A DNA stretch of 64,000 nucleotides from Chitinophaga sp. Cy-1792 (GTDB lineage: Bacteria > Bacteroidota > Bacteroidia > Chitinophagales > Chitinophagaceae): contig NZ_VWWO01000001.1 in NCBI RefSeq assembly GCF_011752935.1, positions 2,294,001 to 2,358,000 of the forward strand. Direction: 5' to 3'. The notes under the pieces were generated by a model. It worked only from the letters and a program-made list of their open reading frames with translations. It did not search any database and was not told where the DNA came from. Shown here piece by piece: positions 25,983 to 34,412 of this stretch. Both the position numbers and the translations under genes were made by a program. How positions within the stretch are numbered: the first letter of the stretch is position 1; the number at the start of each line of letters is the position of its first letter.

Positions 25983-27956
25983 CTATTTAAAGATAACAGT
26001 ACCCAGCCCCTGGGTCAGTTCTTTCTCGAGCTGCTTCAGGTGCTGGTGTAACTCCATACAACGCTTAATCTCCTCATAATCACTCAGTCTGCCAGCTTCT
26101 TCCTGGTTTTCTACCAGCATCTTTTTTATCTTCCTTAAAATCAAATAGTTACTGGTAGAAATCGTGTCTTTTAAGTACGCATTATCACCATATACGGTGT
26201 CAATTTCAAACCTTTCCTTCCAGTTCAGGCTCAAATCAGCTTCCCTGTCTTCCAGGATGAGGGCAATGTTTTTGGAGAGGTCCTGGTCTTCATGGTACAG
26301 GAACCATTTTTTATCAGGAATATTTCCTTCGTCGTAAATGCGTTTGTATTCGCGGAGAATACGTTTTACCAGCTCACTGTCTACCAATGATTCAAAATCA
26401 TAGGGAAGATGAAATACATAGTCTGCTACCGTATTCTGTGCTTCGTCACTGAAAGGCTTATCGCCGAAGCGCAGGAGTATTTTTACCAGTTCTTTCTCCT
26501 GTTTTTCATCTTTGTTGAAGAGATTCTCGGCAGTATAGCCGGCTTCTGCTTCGGCCATGGCTTCCATGGCTGCGATGGCCTCATCGCTGAGGTCGTCGTC
26601 AGGGGCGTTATTATTGTTGCGGGATGTCTGTTCCCTTTTGGTAATGCGTTCCCGGATGAATTTATTTACCAGCTGTATCAGGCCTTGCTCGTCAATTTTC
26701 AGTACCTGACTGCACTGACGGATATAGTCCTGCTGTTTGGTAAAGTCTTCCGCCTTATCAATTTTGGATATGGTTTCGGCGATTTCGTTTACCAGCTGTG
26801 ATTTCTTGACGCTGTCGTTGCCGGCGTCCTTCATGCTTATCTGCAGCTTGAAGAGAACGAAGTCCTGCTTGTTTTCTTCAATGAACTCGCGGAATGCGAC
26901 TGCTCCTATGCGCTGTATGTAGCTGTCCGGGTCTTCTTTTTCCGGCAGCAGCACCAGTTTTACGTTAAGGCCTTCTTCAATGGCCATATCCAGACCACGT
27001 AAGGCGGCTTTTATACCGGCAGCATCGCCATCATAGATGATGGTGAGGTTGTTGGTATATTTTTTTATCAATCGTAGCTGGTCCTGGGTAAGGGAAGTAC
27101 CACTGGAGGCCACAACGTTTTCCACGCCTGCCTGGTGCAGGGAGATAACGTCTGTATAGCCTTCCACCAGCAAACATTCATTCAGCTTGTCGATGGCATG
27201 GCGTGCAAAGTAGGTCCCGTACAGGACGCGACTTTTAACGTATATCTCGTTTTCGGGAGAGTTGATGTATTTGGGCGCCTTGTCTGATTTAACGAGGATA
27301 CGGGCGCCGAATCCCAATACTTTACCGGATTGGTTGTGTATGGGAAAGATAACGCGTCCGCGGTAGTTATCAGCGGGCTGTTCATTACGGATGGTGACCA
27401 GACCTGTTTTTTGCAGGTATTCCAGGTTGTAGCCTTTTGCCGTGGCTGCTTTAACGAAAGCATCGCGGGTATTGAGGCAGTAGCCCAGCTGGAATTTACG
27501 GGTCGTTTCTTCTGTGAACCCACGTTCTTCGAAATAGCTGAGGCCAACGTTCTGGCCTTCTTCGGAGTTGAAGAGGGTATCAGCAAAATATTCTTTGGCG
27601 AAACCGTTGATGATATAGAGGGAGTCGGCCAGCTGGAGTTGTTGTTTCCGTTCTGCGCTGACTTCTGTTTCTTCTACTTCGATCTGGTATCGTTGTGCGA
27701 GCCATCTCAGTGCTTCTACATAGGAGTATTTTTCATGCTCCATGACGAAGCTGATCGCGTTGCCGCTAACGCCGCAACCGAAGCATTTATAGATCTCTTT
27801 GCTGGGTGATACGGTGAAGGAAGGGGTTTTTTCGTTGTGAAAAGGGCAGTTGCCAAGATAGTTGGCACCACGCTTCTTGAGCTTAACGAACGAACCAACA
27901 ATATCCACAATATCTATGCGGTTGAGAATCTGTTGTATGGTGTTCTGAGTGATCAC
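25983..27956 (-). CDS. dnaG: DNA primase
   Basis: A 657-residue primase that makes RNA primers for replication. The N-terminal CHC2 zinc finger is present (GNCPFHNEKTPSFTV ... YKCFGCGVSG), followed by the RNA polymerase core with the TOPRIM domain: LLVEGYTDVISLHQAG with the catalytic Glu and TIIYDGDAAGIKAALRG with the DxD. The C-terminal helicase-binding domain follows, with an acidic insert rich in Ala/Glu (about residues 440-480). The translation starts at ATG 27956; the region upstream (27957-28276) holds a twin hairpin and is shared with the divergent thiolase gene. Confidence 0.96.
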   Translation of the reverse strand: MITQNTIQQILNRIDIVDIVGSFVKLKKRGANYLGNCPFHNEKTPSFTVSPSKEIYKCFGCGVSGNAISFVMEHEKYSYVEALRWLAQRYQIEVEETEVSAERKQQLQLADSLYIINGFAKEYFADTLFNSEEGQNVGLSYFEERGFTEETTRKFQLGYCLNTRDAFVKAATAKGYNLEYLQKTGLVTIRNEQPADNYRGRVIFPIHNQSGKVLGFGARILVKSDKAPKYINSPENEIYVKSRVLYGTYFARHAIDKLNECLLVEGYTDVISLHQAGVENVVASSGTSLTQDQLRLIKKYTNNLTIIYDGDAAGIKAALRGLDMAIEEGLNVKLVLLPEKEDPDSYIQRIGAVAFREFIEENKQDFVLFKLQISMKDAGNDSVKKSQLVNEIAETISKIDKAEDFTKQQDYIRQCSQVLKIDEQGLIQLVNKFIRERITKREQTSRNNNNAPDDDLSDEAIAAMEAMAEAEAGYTAENLFNKDEKQEKELVKILLRFGDKPFSDEAQNTVADYVFHLPYDFESLVDSELVKRILREYKRIYDEGNIPDKKWFLYHEDQDLSKNIALILEDREADLSLNWKERFEIDTVYGDNAYLKDTISTSNYLILRKIKKMLVENQEEAGRLSDYEEIKRCMELHQHLKQLEKELTQGLGTVIFK

Positions 27957-28032
27957 GAATTCAAAAAATCAACTGCAAACATAAGCCAAAATGTCTATTA
28001 TAATGGACATTATATTCACAGATCGCAAAGAG

Positions 28033-28117
28033 CTCCCGCGCTCCGCGCGGGAGAAAAAATCCCGAATGGAATCGAAACCGCAGGTTTCGATTCCATTCGG
28101 GTAAACCATTCGGGTAG
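28033..28117. repeat. Twin hairpin element 2 in the divergent dnaG/thiolase promoter region
   Basis: Within the 320-base gap 27957-28276, hairpin A pairs CTCCCGCGC (28033-28041) with GCGCGGGAG (28045-28053), loop TCC; hairpin B pairs 28061-28079 with 28083-28101 (19 bp perfect, loop GCA). The 11-mer CCATTCGGGTA at the right end is repeated at 28107-28117. The hairpins lie between divergent genes, so they are not terminators of either. No coding sequence was found in the gap. Confidence 0.8.
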
Positions 28118-28230
28118 CATAATTTCTTCACCTATCCGGCAAAATCTTTGCGGAAATCTAACAAAAACATAAATTTTCATAATGTTTTTCGAAGCCTTCT
28201 CTGGCCGCTGGTCTTCCTCTTGAATTTCGT

Positions 28231-28238
28231 TATATTTG
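28231..28238 (+). promoter_or_regulatory. -7 element upstream of the thiolase gene
   Basis: TATATTTG matches TAnnTTTG and lies 38 bases before the ATG at 28277. No clear -33 box at the usual distance. Confidence 0.4.
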
Positions 28239-28276
28239 GAGATTAACAACATAAGCCAAACAATCTTTTTTATCAG

Positions 28277-29449
28277 ATGAAAGAAGTATATATAGTATCT
28301 GCGGTACGCACACCAATAGGTTCATTCAACGGCGGTTTATCCGGTGTTTCAGCTACTAAGCTGGGTTCTACGGTAATTAAAGCAGCGTTGGAAAAGGCAG
28401 GTGTTGCCGGAGATCAGGTAAACGAAGTATATATGGGTAATGTGCTCAGTGCTAACCTGGGACAGGCGCCGGCAACGCAGGCTAGTCTGGGTGCGGGTTT
28501 GCCGGACACGATCCCTGCTACCACCATTAACAAGGTATGTGCTTCCGGTATGAAAGCGATTATGCTGGGGGCGCAAAGCATTATGCTGGGCGACAACGAC
28601 GTAGTTGTTGCCGGTGGCATGGAAAGTATGAGCCAGGCTCCTTATTACCTGGATAAAGCCCGTACTGGTTACAGACTGGGACATGGCAATATCATCGACG
28701 GTATTATCCGTGATGGTTTGTGGGATCCTTATAAAGATTACCACATGGGTAATGCAGCGGAGCTTTGTGCTACAGAATATCACATCACCCGTGAAGACCA
28801 GGATGCATACGCTACGCAGAGTTATAAGCGTGCGGCAGCTGCCTGGGAAAAGGGTTACTATAAATCAGAAGTTATTCCGGTAGAGATTCCTGGCAAACAG
28901 GTTGTCACTGTTTCGGAAGATGAGGATTATAAAAAGGTAATTTTTGAGAAGATGCCTTCTTTGAAGCCTTCCTTCCAGAAAGACGGCACTATTACGGCGG
29001 CGAATGCCTCCAATATTAATGATGGTGCAGCTGCAGTGGTGCTGATGAGCGGTGAAAAGGTGAAGGAGCTGGGGCTGAAGCCGCTGGCTAAGATCATCAG
29101 CTTTGCAGATGCTTCTCAGGCGCCGGAGTGGTTTACCACTACGCCGGTGAAGGCCATCAACAATGCGTTGAAAAAGGCCAATCTGAAAATCACTGACATG
29201 GACTTTGCAGAGGTCAACGAAGCATTTTCCTGTGTACCTATTGCTAACGCCAAAGATCTGGCATTACCGATGGAAAAGGTGAATGTATGGGGCGGTGCAG
29301 TGGCGATGGGCCATCCTATTGGTTGCAGCGGTGCCCGTATTGTGGTGACGCTCAATTCCATCCTTCACCAGGAAAATGGCCGTTACGGTGTAGCGGGTAT
29401 TTGTAATGGTGGTGGTGGTGCCAGCGCAATTATTATTGAAAAAGTTTAG
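28277..29449 (+). CDS. Acetyl-CoA C-acyltransferase (thiolase)
   Basis: A 390-residue thiolase. The acyl-accepting Cys is in [15 protein letters not shown] (about residue 88), the second active-site motif is [10 protein letters not shown] with the catalytic His, and the third, [11 protein letters not shown], carries the second Cys near the C-terminus. The N-terminus [19 protein letters not shown] is standard. This family condenses two acetyl-CoA or cleaves 3-ketoacyl-CoA; the length and VCASG/GG motif suit an acetyl-CoA acetyltransferase (PhbA/AtoB type), but the exact role is not fixed by sequence. It stands alone; a -7 element at 28231 and a terminator at 29474 flank it. Confidence 0.95.
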   Translation: MKEVYIVSAVRTPIGSFNGGLSGVSATKLGSTVIKAALEKAGVAGDQVNEVYMGNVLSANLGQAPATQASLGAGLPDTIPATTINKVCASGMKAIMLGAQSIMLGDNDVVVAGGMESMSQAPYYLDKARTGYRLGHGNIIDGIIRDGLWDPYKDYHMGNAAELCATEYHITREDQDAYATQSYKRAAAAWEKGYYKSEVIPVEIPGKQVVTVSEDEDYKKVIFEKMPSLKPSFQKDGTITAANASNINDGAAAVVLMSGEKVKELGLKPLAKIISFADASQAPEWFTTTPVKAINNALKKANLKITDMDFAEVNEAFSCVPIANAKDLALPMEKVNVWGGAVAMGHPIGCSGARIVVTLNSILHQENGRYGVAGICNGGGGASAIIIEKV

Positions 29450-29473
29450 AAGCAATATTTTAATTATTGAGTG

Positions 29474-29501
29474 ACCTGCCCGTTTCCGGGCAGGTTTTTT
29501 T
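29474..29501 (+). terminator. Rho-independent terminator after the thiolase gene
   Basis: ACCTGCCCG and CGGGCAGGT form a 9-bp stem with a TTTC loop, followed by seven Ts. It insulates the thiolase from the two-gene cassette downstream. Confidence 0.85.
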
Positions 29502-29596
29502 ATGCCTGCCAGAATGATAATTTGAGGATCATTTTGATACCCAAATTATCATATAAATAATTGAATTATAATCACAAACGATTAACAAAAATATTT

Positions 29597-29626
29597 TTTG
29601 TGATGTTATATTTTTGACTACTTTTG
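29597..29626 (+). promoter_or_regulatory. Promoter of the small-protein/ART two-gene cassette
   Basis: TTTG (29597-29600) then 18 bases then TACTTTTG (29619-29626) match the Bacteroidota consensus. A second possible -7, TATTTTTG, lies at 29609. The ATG is at 29648. Confidence 0.65.
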
Positions 29627-29647
29627 AATTACTAAAATATTTAGCAA

Positions 29648-29878
29648 ATGGAAAAAAAATTAATCGAAGTTGTAGTCAATGAAAATGGTTTTGTTGACTG
29701 GCGAGCAACTGAACTGGAAGAACAAAGAAAACTCAGAGAATTTCTTGAGTGCCGTGACGCTCAAATTGAATTAGATCCTTCAATAGGTTTGAGGGACTTA
29801 ATTCGTGCGGGCATTATGGACGAGAATGCAAATTTTACTGAGCCTTACAAATCTTTAAACCAATTTAAAAGAAAATGA
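29648..29878 (+). CDS. Small acidic protein, putative partner/antitoxin of the ART-like protein
   Basis: A 76-residue protein, rich in Glu and Asp, with no membrane segment or signal. It begins MEKKLIEVVVNENGFVDWRA and has a central charged helix (ELEEQRKLREFLECRDAQ), then a short GLRDLIRAGIM segment and a basic tail. I do not recognise the family. Its stop codon overlaps the start of the next gene (ATGA at 29875-29878), so both are translated from one message driven by the promoter at 29597. The small size, acidity, order before a putative ART toxin and coupling fit an antitoxin or specificity partner. This role is inferred from layout only. Confidence 0.6.
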   Translation: MEKKLIEVVVNENGFVDWRATELEEQRKLREFLECRDAQIELDPSIGLRDLIRAGIMDENANFTEPYKSLNQFKRK

Positions 29879-30492
29879 AAGTAATGACAGGTTTTCATGG
29901 ATGCGATGCATCCACGCTTACAGCAGTTCTTGCTGGAGAAACAAATTTGCGCCCAAGTACAAACAGGTACGACTGGTTGGGACATGGAATTTATTTTTGG
30001 GAAGGTAGCCCTAAATCTGCACTTAGTTATGCAAAGGGTATTCAGAGTCAACCACACCGTGGTCGTGGCCTGATAACGAAACCTGCAGTTTTGGGAGCTA
30101 TTTTGGACTTGGGTCGTTGTTTGGATCTTACAGATCCAATGAGCCTGGGAATCGTGAAAGACGCATATCTCAGACTTACAAAGATTGCCGAAAAGTACAA
30201 TTTTTCTCTACCTAAAAATTTTAGTCCTGTTGGTAGTGATGTTGATAATGTTTTACGTGAGTTGGATTGTGCAGTTTTTAGTTCACTGCATGTCTATTAT
30301 GAGGAAATTGGTGTAAAAGGATTTGACGCAATTCGTGCTCCTTTTTTAGAAGGCAAGCCGATATATCCAGGTTTAGGTTTTAGGGAGAAAACTCATATTC
30401 AGATTTGTATTAGAAATCCCCATTGTATCCAGGGCTACTTTAATGCACTTGATCCTCTTAATTTAGAGTATTATAAGTTGTCTGAATACTAA
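29875..30492 (+). CDS. PARP/ADP-ribosyltransferase-like protein, putative toxin
   Basis: A 205-residue cytoplasmic protein. Its N-terminal half reads like the NAD-binding face of PARP-type ADP-ribosyltransferases: TGFHGCD (His8), then YDWLGHGIYFWEGSPKSALS with Tyr40 in GIYF and a helix placing SPKSALSYA, much as H...GxYFxxxxSKA in PARPs. A third catalytic residue is not certain; Glu171 or Gln176 in FREKTHIQI near the last strand are candidates. The segment AVLGAILDLGRCLDL is also typical of this widespread unnamed group. It overlaps the upstream gene by 4 bases. A toxic or antiviral role is inferred. Both genes look more AT-rich than their neighbours, suggesting transfer. It could instead be a domesticated ART of unknown use. 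Confidence 0.6.
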   Translation: MKVMTGFHGCDASTLTAVLAGETNLRPSTNRYDWLGHGIYFWEGSPKSALSYAKGIQSQPHRGRGLITKPAVLGAILDLGRCLDLTDPMSLGIVKDAYLRLTKIAEKYNFSLPKNFSPVGSDVDNVLRELDCAVFSSLHVYYEEIGVKGFDAIRAPFLEGKPIYPGLGFREKTHIQICIRNPHCIQGYFNALDPLNLEYYKLSEY

Positions 30493-30518
30493 CCCGGTTT
30501 CCCCCATCCCTTCGATTA

Positions 30519-31181
30519 TTATTGCAGATACCCTTGTTTTAATGAAATGACGGTATCAATAGCATGAGTACCACCCACTGATAAAGTACCACCCTTTGAA
30601 GTAACTAACTGTATCCTGACACTGTCGTTACCCCTTTTTGTAAGTTTAATACCCTGCGGAGCCGCCTTTGGATCAATAATCTCCGGTGTCACCTTCTCGA
30701 AAAACCAATATTTATCTTCCACCATACTATAAACAGGATAGCGGGTAAGAATGCCTGTGGATTTTGTCTGGATGGCAAAGTCGTCATCGATTTTATACCG
30801 GTGATAGTCGCTGTCGCCATAGATGCTGAGTGCTACCAGGATGGTGAGCGTTCTGGTAAATGGTAGTATAAGCCCAATTAATAATACAAACGGAAAGGCA
30901 AATAATCCTGCCAGGTAATAATACCGGGCATTGATTTCCGGTTTGGAAATTCCATAAAGGAACAGTCCGCTTGCGGCATATAAGGTCAGGATGACGCGGT
31001 CTGTCTGGGCACCTTTGAAGCCATAGCCATTGATCATGAGCAGGAGGCTGAGTGCCGCCAGTACCATGAGAACGATGTGGATATTCCAGGTTAATAGCTC
31101 CAGTACAGGGAACTTAACGTGTTTTATACGAAAAGAAATGGCTGCTAAATAGGCCAGACTAAGGATCGTGATGGTTATCAT
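30519..31181 (-). CDS. Hypothetical four-TM membrane protein
   Basis: A 220-residue protein of unknown function. Four hydrophobic segments cover residues 1-120: ITITILSLAYLAAISF, NIHIVLMVLAALSLLLMI, VILTLYAASGLFLYG, and YLAGLFAFPFVLLIGLILPF with TLTILVALSIYG close behind. The C-terminal 100 residues are soluble and beta-rich (YRYKIDDDFAIQT-like, VRIQLVTSKGGTLSVGG) and end in VISLKQGYLQ. It has no recognisable domain. It is convergent with the ART-like gene (27 bases between stops) and is not part of that cassette. Confidence 0.55.
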   Translation of the reverse strand: MITITILSLAYLAAISFRIKHVKFPVLELLTWNIHIVLMVLAALSLLLMINGYGFKGAQTDRVILTLYAASGLFLYGISKPEINARYYYLAGLFAFPFVLLIGLILPFTRTLTILVALSIYGDSDYHRYKIDDDFAIQTKSTGILTRYPVYSMVEDKYWFFEKVTPEIIDPKAAPQGIKLTKRGNDSVRIQLVTSKGGTLSVGGTHAIDTVISLKQGYLQ

Positions 31182-31261
31182 CTGATCGGGTATGAAATCT
31201 AATTAAATACGAAAATATAAATATATGAAATATTTGATTTGTGTTACCTCCTTTTTTTTCC

Positions 31262-31292
31262 TTTGCTTTTTCATGAACAAACGATATTTTTG
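31262..31292 (+). promoter_or_regulatory. Promoter of pdhB
   Basis: TTTG (31262-31265), 19-base spacer, TATTTTTG (31285-31292), followed by the ATG at 31347 after a leader of about 48 bases. Full match to the Bacteroidota consensus. Confidence 0.7.
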
Positions 31293-31346
31293 CCCTGCCT
31301 TGGATGAAACCGGGCAAATTAACTTTCAAACTTTATTAAGATTAGC

Positions 31347-32330
31347 ATGCGTCAGATAGCTTTCAGACAAGCCTTAAGAGAAGCCCTGCAGGAGGAATTT
31401 CGCCGTGATGAACGGGTTTTCATAATGGGGGAGGAAGTAGCCGAATACAATGGTGCTTATAAAGTGAGCCAGGGAATGCTGGATGAGTTTGGTCCAAGAC
31501 GTGTTATCGACACGCCAATTGCTGAACTCGGATTCGCTGCCATCGGTGTTGGTGCTGCACAGAACGGTCTCCGTCCGGTAGTTGAATTTATGACCTGGAA
31601 CTTTGCTGTACTGGCTCTGGATCAGATCCTCAATACTGCTTCAAAAATGCTGGCAATGAGTGGTGGCCAGGTTGGTTGCCCTATCGTTTTCCGCGGCCCT
31701 AACGGTTCCGCTGGTCAGCTGGGTGCACAACACTCTACTGCTTTTGAAAGCTATTATGCCAATATACCAGGCCTGAAAGTAGTATCCGTATCTAACCCAT
31801 ACGATGCGAAAGGTCTCCTTAAAGCTGCCATCCGCGACGACGATCCGGTTATTTTCATGGAATCTGAGCAGATGTACGGTGATATGGGTGAAGTTCCTGA
31901 AGAGGAATATATCATCCCTATCGGTAAAGCTGATATCAAACGTGCCGGTAAAGACGTTACCATCGTTTCTTTCAACAAAATGATGAAAGTAGCACTCGGC
32001 GCCGCTGAAGAACTGGCTAAAGAAGGTATCGAAGCAGAAGTAATCGACCTCCGTACCATCCGTCCGCTGGACTGGTTCACCATCCTGGAATCAGTGAAGA
32101 AAACCAACCGCCTGGTAATTGTTGAAGAGCAATGGCCATTCGCAAGTATTTCTTCTGAAATCACTTACCGTATCCAGAAAGAAGGTTTCGACTACCTGGA
32201 TGCTCCTATCCGTCGTATCACTGCTGTTGATGCGCCTATGCACTACGCTCCGAACCTGGTTAAACTGTACCTCCCTGATATTGAGCGTACCGTGAAACTG
32301 GTGAAAGAAGTAATGTACATGAAAAAGTAA
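31347..32330 (+). CDS. pdhB: Pyruvate dehydrogenase E1 component, beta subunit
   Basis: A 327-residue transketolase-like subunit of the pyruvate dehydrogenase complex. It begins [17 protein letters not shown] and continues with [61 protein letters not shown] and the C-terminal transketolase domain [14 protein letters not shown]. With the E1 alpha subunit, not in this window, it decarboxylates pyruvate with thiamine diphosphate. The ending [17 protein letters not shown] is usual. In Bacteroidota pdhB often stands apart from pdhA, as here. It has its own promoter and terminator. Related branched-chain E1 beta subunits share the fold, but the pattern here is closest to PdhB. Confidence 0.92.
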   Translation: MRQIAFRQALREALQEEFRRDERVFIMGEEVAEYNGAYKVSQGMLDEFGPRRVIDTPIAELGFAAIGVGAAQNGLRPVVEFMTWNFAVLALDQILNTASKMLAMSGGQVGCPIVFRGPNGSAGQLGAQHSTAFESYYANIPGLKVVSVSNPYDAKGLLKAAIRDDDPVIFMESEQMYGDMGEVPEEEYIIPIGKADIKRAGKDVTIVSFNKMMKVALGAAEELAKEGIEAEVIDLRTIRPLDWFTILESVKKTNRLVIVEEQWPFASISSEITYRIQKEGFDYLDAPIRRITAVDAPMHYAPNLVKLYLPDIERTVKLVKEVMYMKK

Positions 32331-32352
32331 TCTCAACTTCTTCTATATAACG

Positions 32353-32388
32353 AAGGCCTGTCCGCAAGGACAGGCCTTTCTTATTTTA
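32353..32388 (+). terminator. Rho-independent terminator of pdhB
   Basis: AAGGCCTGTCC and GGACAGGCCTT form a perfect 11-bp stem with a GCAA loop, followed by a T-rich run. Confidence 0.85.
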
Positions 32389-32397
32389 TACCGGGGT

Positions 32398-32481
32398 GCG
32401 GGGTTTTCCGGGACACCTACGGTGTCCCGGAAAACCCCGCAATCAAAAAGGGCCACCGTCGGTGGCCCTTTTTGATTGCGG
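32398..32481. repeat. Twin hairpin element 3 between convergent pdhB and cysM
   Basis: Hairpin A pairs 32398-32417 with 32421-32440 (20 bp perfect, loop TAC); hairpin B pairs 32437-32457 with 32461-32481 (21 bp perfect, loop GTC). The four bases CCGC (32437-32440) belong to both stems. pdhB already has its own terminator just upstream, so the element is extra; hairpin A or B could serve cysM (ends 32497). Confidence 0.8.
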
Positions 32482-32496
32482 ATTCGCAAAAATCTT

Positions 32497-33378
32497 CTAT
32501 TTAAATAAATCTGAACTCAGGTATCTATCTCCTCTATCACAAATAATACACACAATAACACCACTTTTAAGCTCTTGAGAAACCCTCACAGCGGCTGCTA
32601 CAGCCCCACCACTACTCATGCCGCAGAACACCGCTTCTTCCCGCGCCAGACGCTTTGTCATTTCCCTGGCTTCTGCTTCCGTAACATCCATAATCCTGTC
32701 TATCCTGGAACGATCAAAAATCTTAGGAAGATAGGCTTCCGGCCATTTGCGGATACCAGGGATCTTGCTGCCGTCGGTAGGCTGACAACCAACGATCTGC
32801 ACATCCGGCTTTACTTCCTTCAGGAATTTGGAGACACCCATAATAGTGCCGGTAGTACCCATCGCACTCACAAAATGAGTGACCCTGCTCTGGGTATCAC
32901 GCCAGATTTCGGGACCGGTTGTACGATAGTGCATCATATAGTTGTCCGGATTGGCGAATTGATTCAGCATCATATAACCACCCTTCTCCAGCTGTGCATT
33001 GGCATAGTCGATAGAACCTTCCATCGACTGCTCTTTAGGGGTAAGCGTCACTTTGGCACCATAGGCTTCCATCGTTAAAACACGCTCCTGTGTGGCATCT
33101 GACGGCATGACGATTTCTATCTCAATACCAAAGAGGTTGGCAATCATCGCCAGCGCAATACCCGTATTGCCACTGGTGGCTTCAATCAGCTTCATGCCAG
33201 GTTTCAGTTCGCCTCTGTCGAGCGCTCCCTTGATCATCCCATAGGCGGCACGATCTTTTACACTGCCACCGGGATTATTACCCTCCAGCTTTCCGTAAAT
33301 GGTAACATTGGGGTTTACGGAGATCTTTTTAAGTTCCACCAGCGGGGTATTGCCCACCAGATCTAATATTGTAGCCAT
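32497..33378 (-). CDS. cysM: Cysteine synthase (O-acetylserine sulfhydrylase)
   Basis: A 293-residue PLP enzyme that converts O-acetylserine and sulfide (or thiosulfate) to cysteine. The PLP lysine is in NPGGSVKDRAA, the phosphate/substrate loop is ATSGNTGIALAM, the glycine loop AMGTTGTIMG, and the C-terminal FCGMSSGGAVAA. Length is nearer CysM (about 300) than CysK, and the segments fit CysM/CysB-type forms; symbol by similarity. The serine acetyltransferase gene lies 9 bases upstream on the same strand, so both steps of cysteine synthesis are in one operon. Confidence 0.92.
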   Translation of the reverse strand: MATILDLVGNTPLVELKKISVNPNVTIYGKLEGNNPGGSVKDRAAYGMIKGALDRGELKPGMKLIEATSGNTGIALAMIANLFGIEIEIVMPSDATQERVLTMEAYGAKVTLTPKEQSMEGSIDYANAQLEKGGYMMLNQFANPDNYMMHYRTTGPEIWRDTQSRVTHFVSAMGTTGTIMGVSKFLKEVKPDVQIVGCQPTDGSKIPGIRKWPEAYLPKIFDRSRIDRIMDVTEAEAREMTKRLAREEAVFCGMSSGGAVAAAVRVSQELKSGVIVCIICDRGDRYLSSDLFK

Positions 33379-33387
33379 TTTATAGAA

Positions 33388-34191
33388 TTAGAGTTCTGTT
33401 AATCTGTGTTCTGCCTTGTAATAAATACGGGAGAATGGCTCCACACTCTTAATCAGCCATACGTTACCACCAATGATGCTGTGATGCCCTACCACGGTGT
33501 CGCCGCCAAGTATGGTGGCGCCGGCATAAATAATCGTATGCTCTTCGATAGTGGGATGGCGCTTGTTGTGGGCCATCTCCTTATCTACGCTCAACGCGCC
33601 CAGGGTAACGCCCTGGTATATCTTTACGTGTGGCCCGATGACAGTAGTTTCACCAATGACCACACCGGTGCCGTGATCTATACAGAACCATGGTGCAATG
33701 ACCGCTCCCGGATGAATATCAATACCGGTGCGGGCATGCGCCAGCTCCGTGATCATACGGGGAAGTAATGGAATATGCAATTTATGGAGGATGTGTGCGA
33801 TCCGGTAGAATGCGACTGCATAAAATCCCGGATAGGCACGGATAACTTCGTATAAACAGGTGGCAGCGGGGTCGCCTTGTAACATGGCATCCGCGTCTTT
33901 GGTCAGTTCTTCATACATACCAGGAACGCGTTGCATGAAGTTCCTGCTGATGTCCCTGGCGCTGGCCGGCAACTGATGCTGCATTGGCTGCAGCAGGTGT
34001 TCCAGCTGCACTTCCAGCCTATGCCCATATTCTTCCAGTATGACAAGGTCTGCCATCACCTGGCCGGTATGTTCGGGAAATAACCAGTTAAGTAAGTTGC
34101 TCGCAAATTCATTTACTGCGCCTGTGGAGGGATAGGCGTTCGCAGCCGCCTGCTGGTGGCGCCGATTCAGTTCATCCAGAAAGTCATTCAT
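33388..34191 (-). CDS. cysE: Serine O-acetyltransferase
   Basis: A 267-residue enzyme that acetylates serine with acetyl-CoA, the first step of cysteine synthesis. The N-terminal part is helical (residues 1-130) and the C-terminal part is a left-handed beta helix with hexapeptide repeats: TGIDIHPGAVIAPWFCIDHGTGVVIGETTVIGPHV (key pieces IHPGAVI, IDHGTGVVIGET), VTLGAL, KRHPTIEEHTIIYAGATILGG and IIGGNVWL. The catalytic His is in IDHGTG. The C-terminus does not show the Ile tail that binds CysK in E. coli; it ends YYKAEHRLTEL. It is first in the operon with cysM. Confidence 0.92.
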   Translation of the reverse strand: MNDFLDELNRRHQQAAANAYPSTGAVNEFASNLLNWLFPEHTGQVMADLVILEEYGHRLEVQLEHLLQPMQHQLPASARDISRNFMQRVPGMYEELTKDADAMLQGDPAATCLYEVIRAYPGFYAVAFYRIAHILHKLHIPLLPRMITELAHARTGIDIHPGAVIAPWFCIDHGTGVVIGETTVIGPHVKIYQGVTLGALSVDKEMAHNKRHPTIEEHTIIYAGATILGGDTVVGHHSIIGGNVWLIKSVEPFSRIYYKAEHRLTEL

Positions 34192-34412
34192 ATTAATCGG
34201 AATTACAGTGCCTGCCTGTTAATTTAGAATAAAAATACATATAAATCTACAAAGGTAGTAGACTATTTCTGATATTTAATCGCGCTGATTCATATTAAAT
34301 TTCTTGCTCTTCATTGAACCTTAGTGGATAATAATTTTAGCAATTTAATATACGGCTCCTTTAGGAAGAATCTTTATTTTTGACGGTTGTTGATTAATCA
34401 ATAAAACTGACT

